From: Clostridia bacterium
GTDB lineage: Bacteria; Bacillota; Clostridia; Oscillospirales; Acutalibacteraceae
Assembly (NCBI GenBank): GCA_017435385.1
Contig: JAFSFB010000014.1
Location: forward strand, 1 to 64,000
DNA: 64,000 nucleotides
Direction: 5' to 3'
Below the pieces are notes generated by a model. That model did no database searches and was not told the DNA's origin. It was given only the letters and a program-made list of their open reading frames with translations. The position numbers and the translations under genes were made by a program. Below, piece after piece: positions 63,681 through 64,000 of the stretch; the first letter of the stretch is position 1, and each line of letters opens with the position of its first letter.

Positions 63681-64000
63681 TCAGACTTCATCGGTGAAAT
63701 CCTCGTCAGAGGTTTCTTCGGTGTTGTCTGATGCGTTTTCTTCGGAGGAGGTATCGCTGTCGGAATCCGATTCTTCGGCTGAGCTGTCTGAGGTGTCCGT
63801 GACATCTTCATCTGACGAAGCTTCTTCCGTTTCTCCGTCTTCTGCAGAGATAAGCTCAACCTCGAGAAGTGCTTCTGCGGCGGCTTTTTCTTCTTCCGCT
63901 CTTATTCTTTCAGCTTCTGCGAGAGCAAGCTTTTCGGCTTTTCTCTTGCGAAGGAGTGAGAAGAGGTATGCAACGAGAAGCATGAGAATGACGGTCACGC
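63681..64000 (-). CDS. C-terminal part of membrane protein with acidic tail (partial)
   Basis: The frame runs off the window edge, so only the last ~106 residues are seen: a hydrophobic segment (VILMLLVAYLF), a basic stop-transfer stretch (RKRKAEK), a short helical region and a ~70-residue low-complexity tail of Ser, Asp, Glu and Thr. This looks like the end of a larger exported or cell-surface protein with a cytosolic tail, but the main domain is outside the window. Confidence 0.55.
   Translation of the reverse strand, partial: VTVILMLLVAYLFSLLRKRKAEKLALAEAERIRAEEEKAAAEALLEVELISAEDGETEEASSDEDVTDTSDSSAEESDSDSDTSSEENASDNTEETSDEDFTDEV

Overview
The window looks like chromosome from an anaerobic gut-type Clostridia bacterium (Oscillospiraceae/Ruminococcaceae-like; this is inferred from gene content, not from a marker gene). 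It carries oxygen-sensitive enzymes (pyruvate formate-lyase and its activase, flavodiiron protein, indolepyruvate:ferredoxin oxidoreductase), AGGAGG-type ribosome sites, near-consensus sigma-A promoters with 17-bp spacers, and many glycoside and flavin enzymes. No tRNA, rRNA, CRISPR array or complete insertion sequence was seen.

Region 1 (1-16.3 kb) is catabolic chromosome. A flavodiiron protein and a heparinase-like lyase are followed by a tight minus-strand operon read from 10.4 down to 3.5 kb: Old Yellow Enzyme-like reductase, short-chain dehydrogenase, fumarate-reductase-like flavoprotein, GH3 glycosidase, esterase. This looks like a pathway that deglycosylates, de-esterifies and reduces a plant or host conjugate. 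Diverging from it is a plus-strand series: beta-helix GH110-like protein, two-part chromate-type transporter, TIM-barrel sugar isomerase and a GPH-type symporter with a long cytosolic tail.

Region 2 (16.3-22.5 kb) is fermentation. pflB and pflA sit behind a ZTP (pfl-motif) riboswitch whose 3' conserved strand overlaps an intrinsic terminator. An MBL-fold hydrolase and a BaiCD/2-enoate-reductase-like enzyme follow.

Region 3 (23.46-51.36 kb) is an AT-rich integrated element at the 3' end of guaA. A 13-bp direct repeat (ATTATTCCCACTC) and paired 11-bp-period arm sites (TTTTAGTACG) lie at both ends. It encodes a tyrosine integrase (apparent ATT start), an Xis-like protein, a second recombinase-like protein, a DUF669-like protein plus RepA-type helicase, a Snf2-helicase/MoxR/VWA-metallopeptidase operon, a 1207-residue TPR protein with a PIN-like C-terminus, an AbiEi-like regulator, a secreted subtilase with leucine-rich repeats, and an Agr-like two-component system. 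I see no relaxase or type IV secretion genes. The 13-mer TCTTACATACTTT occurs 12 times inside the element and nowhere else that I found. Six copies form a ~190-bp tandem repeat just before the replication genes. The copies precede mobility/replication modules, while the presumed cargo genes have ordinary sigma-A promoters, so the motif looks like an element-specific control site. A ~0.5-kb run of perfect stem-loops near 37.2-37.7 kb is another unexplained structure. A short stretch at 22.5-23.46 kb looks like the remnant of an older insertion at the same site.

Region 4 (51.3-64 kb) is core chromosome again: a GuaA lacking the glutaminase domain, an F420-glutamate-ligase-like protein, PlsY, and a cluster for 2-oxo/aryl acid metabolism (sodium:solute symporter, acyl-CoA synthetase, IorA, IorB, PaaK, ACT-domain protein). 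A DUF1846 protein and the tail of a membrane protein cut by the window end complete it.
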